62,259 bases of DNA from Marilutibacter aestuarii (GCF_006546775.1 NZ_VICE01000014.1:1-62259); one strand, 5' to 3'. Positions 9,569 through 21,133 are shown, counted from the stretch's first letter. The notes: generated by a model from the sequence alone, not told the origin. Translations and numbers: made by a program.

Positions 9569-11500
9569 ATGGCCAACGTACACAATCCGTCCAGCGCCGA
9601 GACGTCCCGCCAGGACCAGGCGAACGGCGGGCACGGGCACGGCAACATCGGCCTGTTCGGGCTCGTCGTGGGTGCGATCGGCGTCGTCTTCGGCGACATC
9701 GGCACCAGCCCGCTGTACACGATCCGTGAAGCCTTCTCGCCGCATTACGGCCTGGTCGCCAACCACGACACCGTGCTGGGCGTGCTGTCGCTGGTGTTCT
9801 GGTCGCTGATGCTGGTGGTCACGCTCAAGTACGTCACCATCATCATGCGCGCCGACAACCATGGCGAAGGCGGGATCATGGCGCTGATGGCCCTGGCCCA
9901 GCGCAGCCTGCCCAAGGGCTCCAAGTCGGCGTACATGGTCGGCATCCTGGGGATCTTCGGGGCCTCGCTGTTCTTCGGCGACGGCGTCATCACCCCCGCC
10001 ATCTCGGTGCTGTCGGCGATCGAGGGCCTGGAAGTCGTGGCGCCCAGGTTGCACCACTGGGTAGTGCCGCTGGCGGTGATCGTGCTGGCCGGCCTGTTCG
10101 CCAGCCAGCGTTTCGGCACCGCCAAGGTGGGCCGGATATTCGGACCGATCACCGGCCTGTGGTTCGTGACGCTGGCAGTGCTGGGCGTGGTCAACATCCT
10201 GCACGAGCCGGAAGTCCTCAACGCGGTCAACCCGCTGTGGGCGGTGCGCTTCTTCGGCAACCACGGCTGGCACGGCGTCTTCATCCTCGGGGCCGTGGTG
10301 CTGGCGGTGACCGGCGGCGAGGCCATCTACACCGACATGGGGCATTTCGGCGCCAAGCCGATCCGCTATGCCTGGTACTTCTTCGTCCTGCCGGCGCTGA
10401 TGCTCAACTACCTGGGGCAGGGCGCCCTGGTGCTCGAGGATCCGGCCGCGATCCGCAACCCGTTCTACCTGGGCGTGCCGGAATGGGGGCGCGTGCCGAT
10501 GATCGTGCTCGCCACCGCGGCGACGGTGATCGCGTCACAGGCGGTCATCACCGGCGGCTTCTCGGTGGCGCGACAGGCCATGCAGCTGGGCTACATCCCG
10601 CGCATGAAGATCGAGCACACCTCCAAGGAGACGATCGGGCAGATCTACATCCCGGCGATCAACTGGTCGATGATGGTCATCGTCATCGCCCTGGTGCTGG
10701 GCTTCGGCAGCTCGACCGCGCTGGCGACCGCCTACGGCATCTCGGTGTCGGCGACGATGCTGATCGACACCCTGCTGCTGGCGATCGTGGCGCGCGCGTT
10801 GTGGCCGCGCTGGCGCTTGTGGGTTCTGCCCTTGTGCGTGCCGCTGTTCTTCATCGACCTGGCCTTCGTGACCGCGAACGGCGCCAAGGTGCTCGACGGC
10901 GGCTGGTTCCCGGTGGTGGTCGGCCTGTTGCTGTTCACCCTGCTGCGCACCTGGCGCCGTGGGCGCCAACTGCTGCGCGACGAGATCCAGAAGGAGGGCC
11001 TGCAGCTGGGCACCTTCCTCAACGGCCTGATGCTGGCCCCGCCGCTACGGGTGCCGGGAACCGCCGTGTTCATGACCGCCGACAAGGGCGTCGTGCCCCA
11101 CGCACTGCTGCACAACCTCAAGCACAACAAGGTCCTGCACGAGCGCAACGTCTTCCTCACCGTGGACACGCTGACCGTGCCCTACGCGCACAAGCGCCTG
11201 AGGATCGAGGCGATCGGCGACGACTTCTACCGCGTGGTGATCCGCTTCGGCTTCATGGAGACCCCGGACGTGCCGCTGGCACTGATGCGCTCGTGCGACG
11301 AAGGCGGGGTGTACTTCGATCCGATGGACACGACGTACTTCTCCAGTCGGGAGACCATCGTCGCCACCCGCGACCGCGGCATGCCGGTCTGGCGCGACAA
11401 GATCTTCGCGCTCATGCACCGCAACGCGGCGCCGGCCACCGGCTATTTCCACATCCCCGGCAATCGCCTGGTGGAACTGGGCGCCCAGGTCGAGATCTGA
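9569..11500 (+). CDS. kup: low-affinity potassium transport system protein Kup
   Basis: The 643-aa inner-membrane protein imports potassium with protons. The signature [15 protein letters not shown] lies near residue 50, followed by about twelve membrane segments ([19 protein letters not shown] is typical) and a cytoplasmic C-terminal domain from about residue 470. It starts 30 bases after ruvA and is convergent with ktrA. Confidence 0.96.
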   Translation: MANVHNPSSAETSRQDQANGGHGHGNIGLFGLVVGAIGVVFGDIGTSPLYTIREAFSPHYGLVANHDTVLGVLSLVFWSLMLVVTLKYVTIIMRADNHGEGGIMALMALAQRSLPKGSKSAYMVGILGIFGASLFFGDGVITPAISVLSAIEGLEVVAPRLHHWVVPLAVIVLAGLFASQRFGTAKVGRIFGPITGLWFVTLAVLGVVNILHEPEVLNAVNPLWAVRFFGNHGWHGVFILGAVVLAVTGGEAIYTDMGHFGAKPIRYAWYFFVLPALMLNYLGQGALVLEDPAAIRNPFYLGVPEWGRVPMIVLATAATVIASQAVITGGFSVARQAMQLGYIPRMKIEHTSKETIGQIYIPAINWSMMVIVIALVLGFGSSTALATAYGISVSATMLIDTLLLAIVARALWPRWRLWVLPLCVPLFFIDLAFVTANGAKVLDGGWFPVVVGLLLFTLLRTWRRGRQLLRDEIQKEGLQLGTFLNGLMLAPPLRVPGTAVFMTADKGVVPHALLHNLKHNKVLHERNVFLTVDTLTVPYAHKRLRIEAIGDDFYRVVIRFGFMETPDVPLALMRSCDEGGVYFDPMDTTYFSSRETIVATRDRGMPVWRDKIFALMHRNAAPATGYFHIPGNRLVELGAQVEI

Positions 11501-11539
11501 CGGGCGCCGCCGGCCTGCGCGCGGACCGCCGCGCCGCGG

Positions 11540-12214
11540 TCAGGCCAGGGCGGCGAAGCGTTCGACCCGGTCGGTGGGGCCGGAAATGACCAGGATGTCG
11601 CCGGTCTCGACGATGGTGTCGGCCTTGGCGTAGATGAAGTCGTGGCGGCCGCGCTTGAGCCCGACCACGGTCACCCCGTGCCGGCTGCGCACCGCCGACT
11701 CGCTGAGCGTCTTGTCCAGGGTCTCGGCGGGCGCGCCGGTCTTGGCGATCGCGAAGCCGTCGTCGAACTCGATGAAGTCGATCATCTTGCCGGTGACCAG
11801 GTGCGCCACGCGCTCGCCCATCGCCGCTTCCGGGTACACCACGTGATGGGCGCCGGTGCGTTCGAGGATGCGACCATGGCGTTCGCCGGTGGCCTTGGCC
11901 CAGATGTCGGAGACGCCGACTTCCTCCAGTGCGAGCACGCTCAGCACGCTGGCCTCGATGTCGTCGCCGATGCCGACCACGGCGTGGCCCATCTGGCCGA
12001 CGCCGAGCTGGCGCAGCACGTCGCTGTCGGTCGCGTCGGCCTGCACCACGTGGGTGAGGCGGTCGGTCCAGCGCTGGACGACCTCGGCATCCTCGTCGAT
12101 GCCGAGCACTTCGTGGCCGACGTGCATCAGCGACTGCGCGACCGCGCCGCCGAAGCGGCCCAGGCCGATGATCGCGACGCTGTCGGACGGGAAGGGGGAT
12201 TTTTTCCTAGCCAA
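11540..12214 (-). CDS. ktrA: potassium uptake regulatory subunit, KtrA/TrkA family
   Basis: The 224-aa cytoplasmic RCK protein gates the KtrB channel-like subunit. A Rossmann dinucleotide site is visible (AIIGLGRFGGAVAQSL, acidic end of strand 2 in GIDED), followed by an RCK_C domain (about residues 140-224). One RCK unit, rather than the two of TrkA, fits KtrA. The start overlaps the ktrB stop by eight bases, so the subunits are probably coupled. Confidence 0.88.
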   Translation of the reverse strand: MARKKSPFPSDSVAIIGLGRFGGAVAQSLMHVGHEVLGIDEDAEVVQRWTDRLTHVVQADATDSDVLRQLGVGQMGHAVVGIGDDIEASVLSVLALEEVGVSDIWAKATGERHGRILERTGAHHVVYPEAAMGERVAHLVTGKMIDFIEFDDGFAIAKTGAPAETLDKTLSESAVRSRHGVTVVGLKRGRHDFIYAKADTIVETGDILVISGPTDRVERFAALA

Positions 12215-13535
12215 CGATGGGGCGCTCCTCTGGATAGCGATAGGACAGGTGGTGGCTGCGCAGCGCGAGGGCGGTGGCGACGGTGATCGTGCCCACGCGT
12301 CCCACGTACATCAGCACGATCAGGATGCCCTGCCCGGTGGGCGGAAGGCTGCCCGTGATGCCCGTCGACAGGCCCACGGTGGCGAATGCCGAGATCACCT
12401 CGAACATCAGGATGTTCAGGGGCTCGTCGGTGACGCTCTCCAGCGCCAGGGTGGCGATGGCGAGCACGGTCAGCCCCAGCAACACCACCGATAGTGCCTG
12501 CCGCTGGGTCTCGGACGAGATCCGCCGTCGGAACGCGATCGTGTCGCGGCTGCCTCGGACTTCGGCCCAGACCACGAAGCCCAGCAACAGGAAGGTGGTG
12601 ACCTTGATGCCGCCCGCGGTGCCAGCGCTGCCGCCGCCGATGAACATGAGCACGTAGTGGACGGCGAGGGTTTCCTGCTGCATGGCGCCGACGTCGACCA
12701 CGTTGAACCCGGCGGTGCGGGCGCTGACCGAGTGGAAGGCCGCGGCCAGGACCTTGGCGGGCGTGGCGAACGGGGCGAGGGTGGCGTGCCATTCGTAGAG
12801 CAGGATCATCGCCATGCCGCCGGTGAACAGGATGGCCGTGCCCAGCAGGGTGATCTTGGTGTGCACCGACCACCGGGCCCAGTGCAGCGGCTCGCGTCGC
12901 AGCTCCTGCAGCACCGGGAAGCCGAGGCCGCCCAGGACGATCGCGCCCATCACCGGGACCAGCACCAACGGATCGGTGGCGAAACGGGTGAGGCTGTCCG
13001 ACCAGGTCGAGAACCCGGCGTTGTTGAAGGCCGATATCGAATGGAACAGGCCGTGCCATGCGGCGGCGCCCCAGGGCTCGCCATAGGCGAAATGCAGGCG
13101 GGCGGCGAGGATGGCGGCGAGGGCGAGTTCGATGCCGGCGGTGACCAGGACGACCAGCCGGACCAGCTCAGGGACATTGCCCAGTCCGGTGCTGCGCGTT
13201 TCCGCCTGCGCGATCAGGCGCGTCCCCAGGCGCAACCTGCCCGCCACCAGCAGGCTCAGCAGCGTGGCGCCAGTCATCATGCCGAAACCGCCCAGCTGGA
13301 ACAGGACCATGATGACCACCTGGCCGAAGGTGGACCAGTGGGTCGGGGTGTCCACGACGGCCAGGCCCGTCACGCAGACCGCCGAGGTCGCGGTGAACAA
13401 GGCGGTCAGCCAGTGGGTGCCACCGTCGCCCGCGTGCGAGACGGGGAGCATGAGCAGGGCGGTTCCCAGCACGATCGCGCCGAAGAAGGCCAGCGGCACC
13501 ACCCGGGCCGGGTGGCGGAAACCGTGTCGCAGCAC
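12207..13535 (-). CDS. ktrB: potassium uptake transmembrane subunit, KtrB/TrkH family
   Basis: A 442-aa membrane protein built of four pore repeats. Filter regions are recognisable: TSAVCVTGLAVVD, SISAFNNAGFS, SVSARTAGFNVVD and GGGSAGTAGGIKV. It conducts potassium with KtrA bound inside; many Ktr systems are sodium-dependent. It is divergent from ruvB across about 107 bases, which must hold both promoters. Confidence 0.9.
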   Translation of the reverse strand: MLRHGFRHPARVVPLAFFGAIVLGTALLMLPVSHAGDGGTHWLTALFTATSAVCVTGLAVVDTPTHWSTFGQVVIMVLFQLGGFGMMTGATLLSLLVAGRLRLGTRLIAQAETRSTGLGNVPELVRLVVLVTAGIELALAAILAARLHFAYGEPWGAAAWHGLFHSISAFNNAGFSTWSDSLTRFATDPLVLVPVMGAIVLGGLGFPVLQELRREPLHWARWSVHTKITLLGTAILFTGGMAMILLYEWHATLAPFATPAKVLAAAFHSVSARTAGFNVVDVGAMQQETLAVHYVLMFIGGGSAGTAGGIKVTTFLLLGFVVWAEVRGSRDTIAFRRRISSETQRQALSVVLLGLTVLAIATLALESVTDEPLNILMFEVISAFATVGLSTGITGSLPPTGQGILIVLMYVGRVGTITVATALALRSHHLSYRYPEERPIVG

Positions 13536-13642
13536 TGCCAGGGGTCCTGTACGGGCCCGGGGCGGGCACGTCGAGCGGCGGATGATGCCACGTCGCGCCG
13601 TGAAGGGTGCGCGTGGAGCGGCTCCCGTGCGACCATGCGCCG

Positions 13643-14686
13643 ATGACCGAAGACCGCATCATCGCCGCCGACGCCACGCGCGAGGACGACGCCCTGGAGG
13701 CGTCGATCCGACCCAAGCGCCTGGACGAGTACCTGGGCCAGCAGCCCGTGCGCGAGCAGATGAACATCTACATCGAGGCGGCGAAGGGGCGCGGCGAGGC
13801 CCTCGACCACGTGCTGATCTTCGGGCCGCCCGGGCTGGGCAAGACCACCCTGAGCCACGTCATCGCCAATGAGCTGGGCGTCAACCTGCGCGTGACCTCC
13901 GGCCCGGTCATCGAGAAGGCCGGGGACCTGGCCGCGCTGCTGACCAACCTGCAGCCGCACGACGTGTTGTTCGTCGACGAGATCCATCGCCTGTCGCCCG
14001 TGGTGGAGGAAGTGCTGTACCCGGCGATGGAGGACTTCCAGATCGACATCATGATCGGCGAAGGCCCGGCCGCGCGTTCGATCAAGCTGGACCTGCCGCC
14101 CTTCACCCTGATCGGCGCCACGACCCGCGCCGGCCTGCTGACCGCGCCGCTGCGCGACCGCTTCGGCATCGTCCAGCGCCTGGAGTTCTACAACGCCGAG
14201 GAACTGACCCGGATCGTGCGCCGCTCGGCGCAGATCCTGGGGATCGACTGCGTCGCCGAAGGCGCCGCGGAGATCGCGCGGCGCTCGCGCGGAACCCCGC
14301 GCATCGCCAACCGCCTGCTGCGACGCGTCCGCGACTTCGCCCAGGTGCGCGCCAACGGTTCGATCAGCCGCGAAGTCGCCGATGCCGCGATGGCGATGCT
14401 GAAGGTCGACCCCCAGGGCTTCGACGAGCTCGACCGCCGCCTGCTGGTGACCATCATCGAGAACTTCGATGGCGGCCCGGTCGGGGTGGAGTCGCTGGCC
14501 GCGGCGCTGAGCGAGGAACGGGGCACGCTCGAGGACGTCATCGAGCCCTACCTGATCCAGCAGGGCTACCTGGTCCGCACGGCCCGCGGCCGCATGGCGA
14601 CCCACAAGGCCTATCGCCACGTCGGCCTGAAGCCCACCGGACGGGATGCGGACCTGTTCGTCGAGGCCGACCCGCCGGTCGCCTGA
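13643..14686 (+). CDS. ruvB: Holliday junction DNA helicase RuvB
   Basis: A 347-aa AAA+ motor that drives branch migration with RuvA. Walker A is GPPGLGKT (residues 61-68), Walker B is FVDEIHRL (Asp112-Glu113), and the arginine finger/sensor region is [18 protein letters not shown]. The start [16 protein letters not shown] matches the usual RuvB opening; an upstream ATG in the same frame would add twelve residues. Confidence 0.97.
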   Translation: MTEDRIIAADATREDDALEASIRPKRLDEYLGQQPVREQMNIYIEAAKGRGEALDHVLIFGPPGLGKTTLSHVIANELGVNLRVTSGPVIEKAGDLAALLTNLQPHDVLFVDEIHRLSPVVEEVLYPAMEDFQIDIMIGEGPAARSIKLDLPPFTLIGATTRAGLLTAPLRDRFGIVQRLEFYNAEELTRIVRRSAQILGIDCVAEGAAEIARRSRGTPRIANRLLRRVRDFAQVRANGSISREVADAAMAMLKVDPQGFDELDRRLLVTIIENFDGGPVGVESLAAALSEERGTLEDVIEPYLIQQGYLVRTARGRMATHKAYRHVGLKPTGRDADLFVEADPPVA

Positions 14687-14755
14687 GCCGGCAGTTCCGG
14701 AGGCCGGGGCTGGCCTGGGTCACACTGGCGCACTCCCATTCACGCTCTTAAACCA

Positions 14756-15166
14756 ATGTTCAGCCTACCGATCAGGATTTACTGGGAAGATACCGACGCG
14801 GGTGGCGTGGTCTACCACGCGAACTACGTCGCGTACCTCGAACGCGCCCGGACCGAATGGATGCGCAGCCATGGCCACGGCCAGGATGCCTTGCGCACCC
14901 GGGAGGACCTGGTGTTCGCGGTGCGCGGGATCGCCGTGGACTACCTCAAGCCGGCGCGCCTGGACGACGCGCTCGAGGTGAGCGCGGTGCTCCGGCAGGT
15001 GCGGCGCGCGAGCATGGTGTTCGCACAGGAAGTGCGCCGTGGCGACGAGGTGCTGGTGGTGGCGCAGGTGCGCATCGCGGCCCTGGACGCCGCCGGCTTC
15101 CGGCCCCGCGCGATCCCGCAGCCCCTGTACGACCAGCTCAAGTCACTCGAAACCCCCTCGCCCTGA
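14756..15166 (+). CDS. ybgC: acyl-CoA thioesterase YbgC (tol-pal associated)
   Basis: A 136-aa hotdog-fold thioesterase with the family signature [24 protein letters not shown], whose Asp is catalytic. It is the standard first gene of the tol-pal cluster, 43 bases upstream of tolQ, and acts on acyl-CoA or acyl carrier substrates linked to phospholipid metabolism. Confidence 0.93.
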   Translation: MFSLPIRIYWEDTDAGGVVYHANYVAYLERARTEWMRSHGHGQDALRTREDLVFAVRGIAVDYLKPARLDDALEVSAVLRQVRRASMVFAQEVRRGDEVLVVAQVRIAALDAAGFRPRAIPQPLYDQLKSLETPSP

Positions 15167-15209
15167 TCCGCAATCGAAACACGCCCAGACGGGCACGGAG
15201 AACACACGC

Positions 15210-15992
15210 ATGATCCCATTGTCGAGCACGCTGCTGGCCACCGCCGTGGAACCGCTGCCCGAGGAGGCTGCGCAGGCGGCCACGAGCGCCCTGAGCCAGG
15301 CCGCCAACGTGACCGAGGCGGGCGGCGACCTCAACGTGGTCAACCTGATCCTGCATGCCAGCCTGCCGGTGCAGGCGGTGATGCTGGTCCTGCTGTTCGC
15401 GTCCATCGCGTCGTGGGTGATCATCTTCCGCAAGAAGCGCGTGCTGGACCGCGCCGAACGCGAGGCCGAGCAGTTCGAGGAACGCTTCTGGTCGGGCACC
15501 GAGCTGACCAAGCTGTACGCCGGCGCCACCGAGCGCAGCCGCGCGATCGGCGGCATGGAGTCGATCTTCGAGGCCGGGTTCCGGGAGTTCGGGCGCCAGC
15601 GCCAGCGCCGCGGCATCGACAGCAAGACCCAGCTCGAAGGCGCGCAGCGCGGCATGCGCGTGGCCGCCTCGCGCGAGCTCGACGGCCTGGAGCAGAACCT
15701 CGAGTTCCTGGCCAACGTCGGCTCCATCTCGCCCTACATCGGCCTGTTCGGCACGGTGTGGGGCATCATGATCTCGTTCCACGGCCTGGCCAACATGAAG
15801 GAGGCGACCATCGCCACCGTCGCGCCGGGCATCTCGGAGGCCCTGATCGCCACCGCGATGGGCCTGTTCGCCGCGATCCCGGCGGTCTGGGCCTACAACC
15901 GCTACGCGACCAAGGTCGAGCGCATCGGTGGCCGTTACGACGCGTTCGCCGACGAGTTCGCCTCGATCCTCGAGCGCCAGTCGCAGGACTGA
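15210..15992 (+). CDS. tolQ: Tol-Pal system proton channel subunit TolQ
   Basis: A 260-aa inner-membrane protein with three membrane segments (about 50-72, 165-190 and 205-230) and the MotA/TolQ/ExbB core, including [22 protein letters not shown] and [22 protein letters not shown]. TolQ and TolR use the proton gradient to energise TolA during division. MIPLSSTLL is taken as the start; a longer in-frame start would overlap ybgC heavily. Confidence 0.95.
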   Translation: MIPLSSTLLATAVEPLPEEAAQAATSALSQAANVTEAGGDLNVVNLILHASLPVQAVMLVLLFASIASWVIIFRKKRVLDRAEREAEQFEERFWSGTELTKLYAGATERSRAIGGMESIFEAGFREFGRQRQRRGIDSKTQLEGAQRGMRVAASRELDGLEQNLEFLANVGSISPYIGLFGTVWGIMISFHGLANMKEATIATVAPGISEALIATAMGLFAAIPAVWAYNRYATKVERIGGRYDAFADEFASILERQSQD

Positions 15993-16043
15993 CCCCGCCC
16001 CCTGCCTTCGGGCGTTGGATCCCACGAACACGAGAGGAATGCC

Positions 16044-16480
<437 letters not shown>

Positions 16481-16481
<1 letters not shown>

Positions 16482-17440
16482 TGCAGGAGAATCGCGCCGA
16501 CACCACGTTGGCCGTGATCCTCGCGGTCGGCCTGCACGCCGTGTTGTTCCTGTTGTTGGTCGCGGGCCTGTGGTGGGATCGCGACAACCGGCAGGTGCAG
16601 GCGATGGGCTCGCCGATCTCGGCCGAACTGGTCGACGCGAACGCGCTGTCCTCGGAAATGCAGCGCACGCTGGCCAACCGGCCCGACCCGGTCGAGCCCC
16701 TGCCCGAACCGGTCGCCGAGCCGGCCGCGGAAGAGACCGCGCCGCCGCCGCAGCCGCTGCCCGAGCCGGTGCCCGAGGATGCGCCCAACCCGCCGCAGCC
16801 GGCGGCGCAGGACTTCATCCCCGAACCGGACGACACCAACCAGGACGAGGTGACCGACCTGCCGACGCCCACGCCGGCGGAGGAGGAGAAGACCCAGGAG
16901 GCCAAGCGCCGCCAGGACCAGGTCGACCTGACCGAGCGCACGCGGCAGGAAGAGGCCGAGCGCCGCCGTCGCCTGGCCGAGGAGCAGGCGCGGAAGGACC
17001 GCGAAGCCAAGCTGGCCGACATCCGTCGCCAGCGCGAGGCGGCCGCGCGCGAGGCCCAACTCGCCGAGCAGAAGCTCAAGCAGATCGCCGACGCCCAGGC
17101 GCGTACCGCGTCCAGCAGCGCGGCGAGCGCGCCGGCGGGGCAGGGTGGCACCGACACCGGCCTGCTGGCCCAGTACCAGGGAGCGCTGACCCAGGCGATC
17201 CTGTCCAAGTGGACCCGCCCGGAAACCGTGCCGCTGGGCGCGCGCTGCCGGCTGGTGATCCGCCAGTTGCCGGGCGGCAACGTGATGAGCGCCGAAGTGT
17301 CCTCGCCCTGCGCCTACGACGAACAGGGCCGGCGCTCGATCGAAGCCGCCGTCCTGAAGGCGCAGCCGCTGCCCTATGCGGGCTTTGAAAGCGTGTTCGC
17401 GCGCGAAGTCATCCTCAATTTCGAGGCGCGCGACCGCTGA
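16481..17440 (+). CDS. tolA: Tol-Pal system protein TolA
   Basis: A 319-aa protein linking the inner membrane to Pal. It has a single N-terminal membrane helix (about 9-29), a Pro/Glu-rich stretch (about 60-135), a long charged coiled coil (about 140-210, many Glu, Arg, Ala), and a C-terminal TolA/TonB-like domain (about 225-319) with GARCRLVIRQLPGG. The coiled coil is shorter than in E. coli TolA. It overlaps tolR by one base. Confidence 0.92.
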
Positions 17441-17523
17441 CGCCCGCTTGGCGCCTGTTCATCTTTGAGACCGTCTTAACGCCGAAGCTGTTAACACTTC
17501 ACAGGTCCACACTGGAAATGCCC

Positions 17524-18840
17524 ATGAAACGATCCCTGCGCTGGTTCGCCGCGTTGCTCACGTTGCTGCTGCCCCTCGCCGCATCCGCCCAGCAGAGCCT
17601 GGAGCTGGACATCGTGGGCGGCAACGCCGCGGCCCTGCCGATCGCGGTCGTGCCGATGCCCTACCAGGGCAGTGCCGCCGCACCCGAGACCGACATTGCC
17701 TCGGTCGTCGCCGCCGACCTCAACCGTTCGGGCCAGTTCCGCAGCCTGCCCGACGCCAACATCGTCGAGCGGCCCAGCCGCGGCAGCGAGGTCAACTACC
17801 CGACTTGGCGCGCCCTCAACCAGGACTACCTGGTGGTCGGTCGCGTCGTCGATGCCGCCGGCGGCAGCTACCGGGTCGAGTACGAGCTGTTCAACGTCGC
17901 CACCCAGGAGCGCCTGCTCGGCTTCGCGCTGACCGCCCGCGCCGGCGCCATGCGCGACGTCGCCCACCAGATCGCCGACGCCATCTACGAGAAGGTGCTG
18001 GGCGTGCGCGGGGCCTTCTTCACCCGCATCGCCTACGTCACCGCCACCGGCACCGGCCGCGCCACCCAGTACGCGCTGATGGTCGCCGATTCCGACGGCT
18101 TCAACCCGCAGACCGTGGTGCGCTCCTCCGAGCCGCTGCTGTCGCTGTCCTGGAGCCCGGACGGCAACCGCCTGGCCTATGTCAGCTTCGAGGGCGGCAA
18201 CTCCTCGATCTACATCCAGAACATCGGCAGCGGCAGCCGCGAGATGATCGCCAAGTTCCGCGGCATCAACGGTGCGCCGGCGTTCTCCCCGGACGGCCGC
18301 CGCCTGGCCCTGACCCTCTCCAAGTCCGGCAACCCGGAGATCTACGTCATGGACCTGGGCAGCCGCGCGCTGACCCAGCTGACCAACCACTTCAGCATCG
18401 ACACCGAGCCGACCTGGTCCGCCGACGGCAGCAGCATCTACTTCACCTCCGACCGGGGGGGGCGCCCGCAGATCTACCAGGTCCCGGCCGGCGGTGGCAG
18501 CGCGACGCGCGTCACCTTCCAGGGCAACTACAACGCCAGCCCCGACGTGTCCTACGACGGCAAGAAGCTCGTCACGGCGCAGGGCAGCGGCAATACCTAC
18601 CGGATCGCCCTGAGCGACAGCAGCCTCGGCTCGCCGCGCTGGACGACCCTGTCCCCCGGCTCCCTGGACGAATCGCCGAGTTTTGCACCCAACGCCAGCA
18701 TGATCCTTTATGCTGCGCGCGAAGGCCGTAAGGGGGTCTTGTACGCGGTGTCCGCCGACGCCCGGGTGCGCCAGCGCCTGGTCCTGGCCGACGGTGACGT
18801 GCGGGAGCCGGCCTGGGGACCCTATCGAGACAAACGTTGA
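17524..18840 (+). CDS. tolB: Tol-Pal system beta-propeller protein TolB
   Basis: A 438-aa periplasmic protein with a signal peptide ending near ASA-QQ. An N-terminal domain is followed by a six-bladed propeller of PD40 repeats (LSWSPDGNRLAYVSFEGG, AFSPDGRRLALTLSKSG, TWSADGSSIYFTSDRGG). It binds Pal and TolA. Of two close ATGs, the second (17524) has GGAA at a proper six-base distance, so it is preferred over 17518. Confidence 0.95.
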   Translation: MKRSLRWFAALLTLLLPLAASAQQSLELDIVGGNAAALPIAVVPMPYQGSAAAPETDIASVVAADLNRSGQFRSLPDANIVERPSRGSEVNYPTWRALNQDYLVVGRVVDAAGGSYRVEYELFNVATQERLLGFALTARAGAMRDVAHQIADAIYEKVLGVRGAFFTRIAYVTATGTGRATQYALMVADSDGFNPQTVVRSSEPLLSLSWSPDGNRLAYVSFEGGNSSIYIQNIGSGSREMIAKFRGINGAPAFSPDGRRLALTLSKSGNPEIYVMDLGSRALTQLTNHFSIDTEPTWSADGSSIYFTSDRGGRPQIYQVPAGGGSATRVTFQGNYNASPDVSYDGKKLVTAQGSGNTYRIALSDSSLGSPRWTTLSPGSLDESPSFAPNASMILYAAREGRKGVLYAVSADARVRQRLVLADGDVREPAWGPYRDKR

Positions 18841-19002
18841 AGCCTGCCGGCTATACCCGACGTGCACGGGGTCTGATGCATGAATAGAAGGAAGAGTTCG
18901 CCCGGCCGCTCCATCCGCCGGATCCAAGACACGAAGTAAGAACGTCCAAGAACGCAGTACCCATCGCGATCAACCTGTCCCATGCAACGACGAGGAACAA
19001 CC

Positions 19003-19527
19003 ATGAACAGCATCACCCCGGCCACCATTGGCAAGACCCTCCTCGCCGCCGTCCTCTGCACGGCGGCGGTGGCCTGCTCCAAGAAGGTCAAGGAAGAGGC
19101 TCCGCCGCAGGAGCCGACCACCCCGGCCACCACCCAGACCCCGAGCACCCCGGGCGCCTACACGCCGGAAGACCTCGACACCGACGCCTGCCTGCGCCAG
19201 CGCGTGGTCTACTTCGACCTGGACCAGGACAGCCTGCGTCCGGAGTTCCAGTCGATCGTCGCCTGCCACGCCAAGTACCTGCGTGACCGCCCGACCTCGC
19301 GCATGACCCTGGAAGGCAACGCCGACGAGCGCGGCAGCCGCGACTACAACGTCGGCCTCGGCGAGCGCCGCGGCAATGCCGTGTCCTCGGCCATCCAGGC
19401 CAATGGCGGTTCCGTCAGCCAGACCACCGTCGTCAGCTACGGCGAAGAGCGTCCGGTCTGCACCGACTCGACGGAAGACTGCTGGGCGAAGAACCGTCGC
19501 GTCGAGATCGTGTACACCGCGAAGTGA
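19003..19527 (+). CDS. pal: peptidoglycan-associated lipoprotein Pal
   Basis: A 174-aa outer-membrane lipoprotein. The lipobox AVAC near residue 24 is followed by a Lys/Glu/Pro/Thr linker. The OmpA-like peptidoglycan-binding domain includes YFDLDQDSLRPEF and EGNADERGSRDYNVGLGERR. GAGGAA precedes the ATG. About 160 bases lie between tolB and pal, so pal may have its own promoter. Confidence 0.96.
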   Translation: MNSITPATIGKTLLAAVLCTAAVACSKKVKEEAPPQEPTTPATTQTPSTPGAYTPEDLDTDACLRQRVVYFDLDQDSLRPEFQSIVACHAKYLRDRPTSRMTLEGNADERGSRDYNVGLGERRGNAVSSAIQANGGSVSQTTVVSYGEERPVCTDSTEDCWAKNRRVEIVYTAK

Positions 19528-20348
19528 TGCGGGCCGTGTCGATGCGTCATCTGTTCGCATGCACGGCACTCGCGGCGGCCCTCGTGGCCGCCGCACCCGC
19601 GCAGGCGCAGCGCATGAGCCTGGCCGATCGCGTCGCGCTGCTCGAGCAGCGTGCCGCCGACAACCAGGCCAACGTCGATCTCCTCAACCAGGTCAGCCAG
19701 CTCAAGGCCGAGGTCCAGGCCCTGCGCTCGCAGGTCGAGGAATTGAACCACCAGCTGAACCAGCAGCAGGAGAGCGGCAAGGCGCAGTACCTGGACCTCG
19801 ACGGGCGGATCAATCGCCTGGAAGGGGGCGGGGCTCCGCCGGTGGACGCGGGCGAGCCCGTCTCCAGCGCTCCGGACACGCGGTCGCCGTCGCCGACGGC
19901 GGCCGTCACCGAAACCCCGCCCTCGGTCTACGGCGACCCGGGCCGCATCGCCCAGACCGCCGACGAGCGCGAGGCGTACGATCTCGCCTTCGACGCGCTC
20001 AAGGCCGGTGAGTACGCGCAGTCCGCCAACCTGTTCCAGGATTTCCTCGCCCGCTTCCCCGCCGGCGCCTATGCGCCCAATGCCCTTTACTGGCTCGGCG
20101 AGAGCTACTACGTCACCCAGAATTACCCGCTGGCCATGGGCCAGTTCCAGGCCCTGCTGGATCGCTACCCCACGCACGACAAGGCGCCCGGCGCCCTGCT
20201 GAAGGTGGGCCTGTCGCAGTACGGCCTCGAGCAGCTCGAGGCGGCCGAGCGCACCCTGGGCGAGGTCACCGAGCGCTATCCGGGCACCGATGCCGCGCGC
20301 ACCGCCTCCGACCGCCTCAGCGCCATCCAGCTCAACCGCCTGCGCTGA
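19527..20348 (+). CDS. cpoB: Tol-Pal associated coordinator CpoB (YbgF)
   Basis: A periplasmic protein of about 273 aa. It has a signal peptide (cleavage near AQAQR), an N-terminal trimerising coiled coil (about 30-90: NQVSQLKAEVQALRSQVEEL), a Pro/Ser linker and C-terminal TPR repeats (about 150-270: LYWLGESYYVTQNYPLAMGQF). CpoB couples outer-membrane constriction with peptidoglycan synthesis. The ATG overlaps the pal stop (TGATG); another ATG at 19542 is possible. Confidence 0.92.
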   Translation: MRAVSMRHLFACTALAAALVAAAPAQAQRMSLADRVALLEQRAADNQANVDLLNQVSQLKAEVQALRSQVEELNHQLNQQQESGKAQYLDLDGRINRLEGGGAPPVDAGEPVSSAPDTRSPSPTAAVTETPPSVYGDPGRIAQTADEREAYDLAFDALKAGEYAQSANLFQDFLARFPAGAYAPNALYWLGESYYVTQNYPLAMGQFQALLDRYPTHDKAPGALLKVGLSQYGLEQLEAAERTLGEVTERYPGTDAARTASDRLSAIQLNRLR

Positions 20349-20397
20349 CGCGGGCGACGGGTGCGCGGTCACGCGCACGGTCCGCTAGAATTCCCGC

Positions 20398-21075
20398 ATG
20401 AACGCCGTCAACGCCGATGCGGCTGCCGTGTCGCCGGACCGGCTGCGCATCACCGAAATCTTCCTGTCCCTGCAAGGCGAGTCCCGCAGCATCGGCTGGC
20501 CGACGGTCTTCGTGCGGCTGACCGGCTGCCCCCTGCGCTGCCAGTACTGCGATACCGCCTACGCGTTCCACGGGGGCGAGTGGTGGGACATCGACGCCAT
20601 CCTCGCCGAAGTCGCGCGCCTGGGCGCCCGCCATGTCTGCGTGACCGGCGGCGAGCCGCTGGCGCAGAAGCGCTGCATCGGCCTGCTCGAGCGGCTGTGC
20701 GACGCCGGCCTGGAGGTCTCGCTGGAAACCTCCGGGGCCATCGACATCGCCGCCGTCGACCCACGCGTGTCCAGGGTGCTCGACATCAAGACGCCCGACT
20801 CGGCCGAAGCGCATCGCAACCTGTGGTCCAACCTGCCGCTGCTGACCGCGCACGACCAGGTCAAGTTCGTGGTCTGTTCGCGGGCGGATTACGAGTGGGC
20901 CCGCGAGGTGGTCGCCGAGCATCGCCTCGTGGATACCTGCGACGTGCTGTTCTCGCCCAGCTTCACCCAGGTCAAGCCCCGCGACCTGGCCGACTGGATC
21001 GTCGAAGACCGCCTGCCGGTCCGTTTCCAGCTGCAGCTCCACAAGATACTGTGGGACGACGCCCCCGGCCGTTGA
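20398..21075 (+). CDS. queE: 7-carboxy-7-deazaguanine synthase QueE
   Basis: A 225-aa radical SAM enzyme that makes the 7-deazaguanine ring on the way to preQ0 and queuosine. The cluster motif [14 protein letters not shown] (CxxxCxxC) and the SAM-binding TGGEPL are visible. FLSLQGES near the N-terminus is typical. It is followed by queC, the next enzyme of the pathway. Confidence 0.95.
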   Translation: MNAVNADAAAVSPDRLRITEIFLSLQGESRSIGWPTVFVRLTGCPLRCQYCDTAYAFHGGEWWDIDAILAEVARLGARHVCVTGGEPLAQKRCIGLLERLCDAGLEVSLETSGAIDIAAVDPRVSRVLDIKTPDSAEAHRNLWSNLPLLTAHDQVKFVVCSRADYEWAREVVAEHRLVDTCDVLFSPSFTQVKPRDLADWIVEDRLPVRFQLQLHKILWDDAPGR

Positions 21076-21133
21076 CCCGGCTGGCGGGCGGCGCCGCTTT
21101 TCCATTCCCCATTCCCCACGTCCCATTCCCGCC

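Noticed and set aside
17465-17496. TTGAGA ... TTAACA before tolB as a promoter
   Set aside because: The spacing is 20 bases, too long for a confident sigma-70 promoter.
20341-20400. preQ1-type riboswitch before queE
   Set aside because: The 50-base gap holds no recognisable aptamer pattern; only a possible TAGAAT -10 box is seen.
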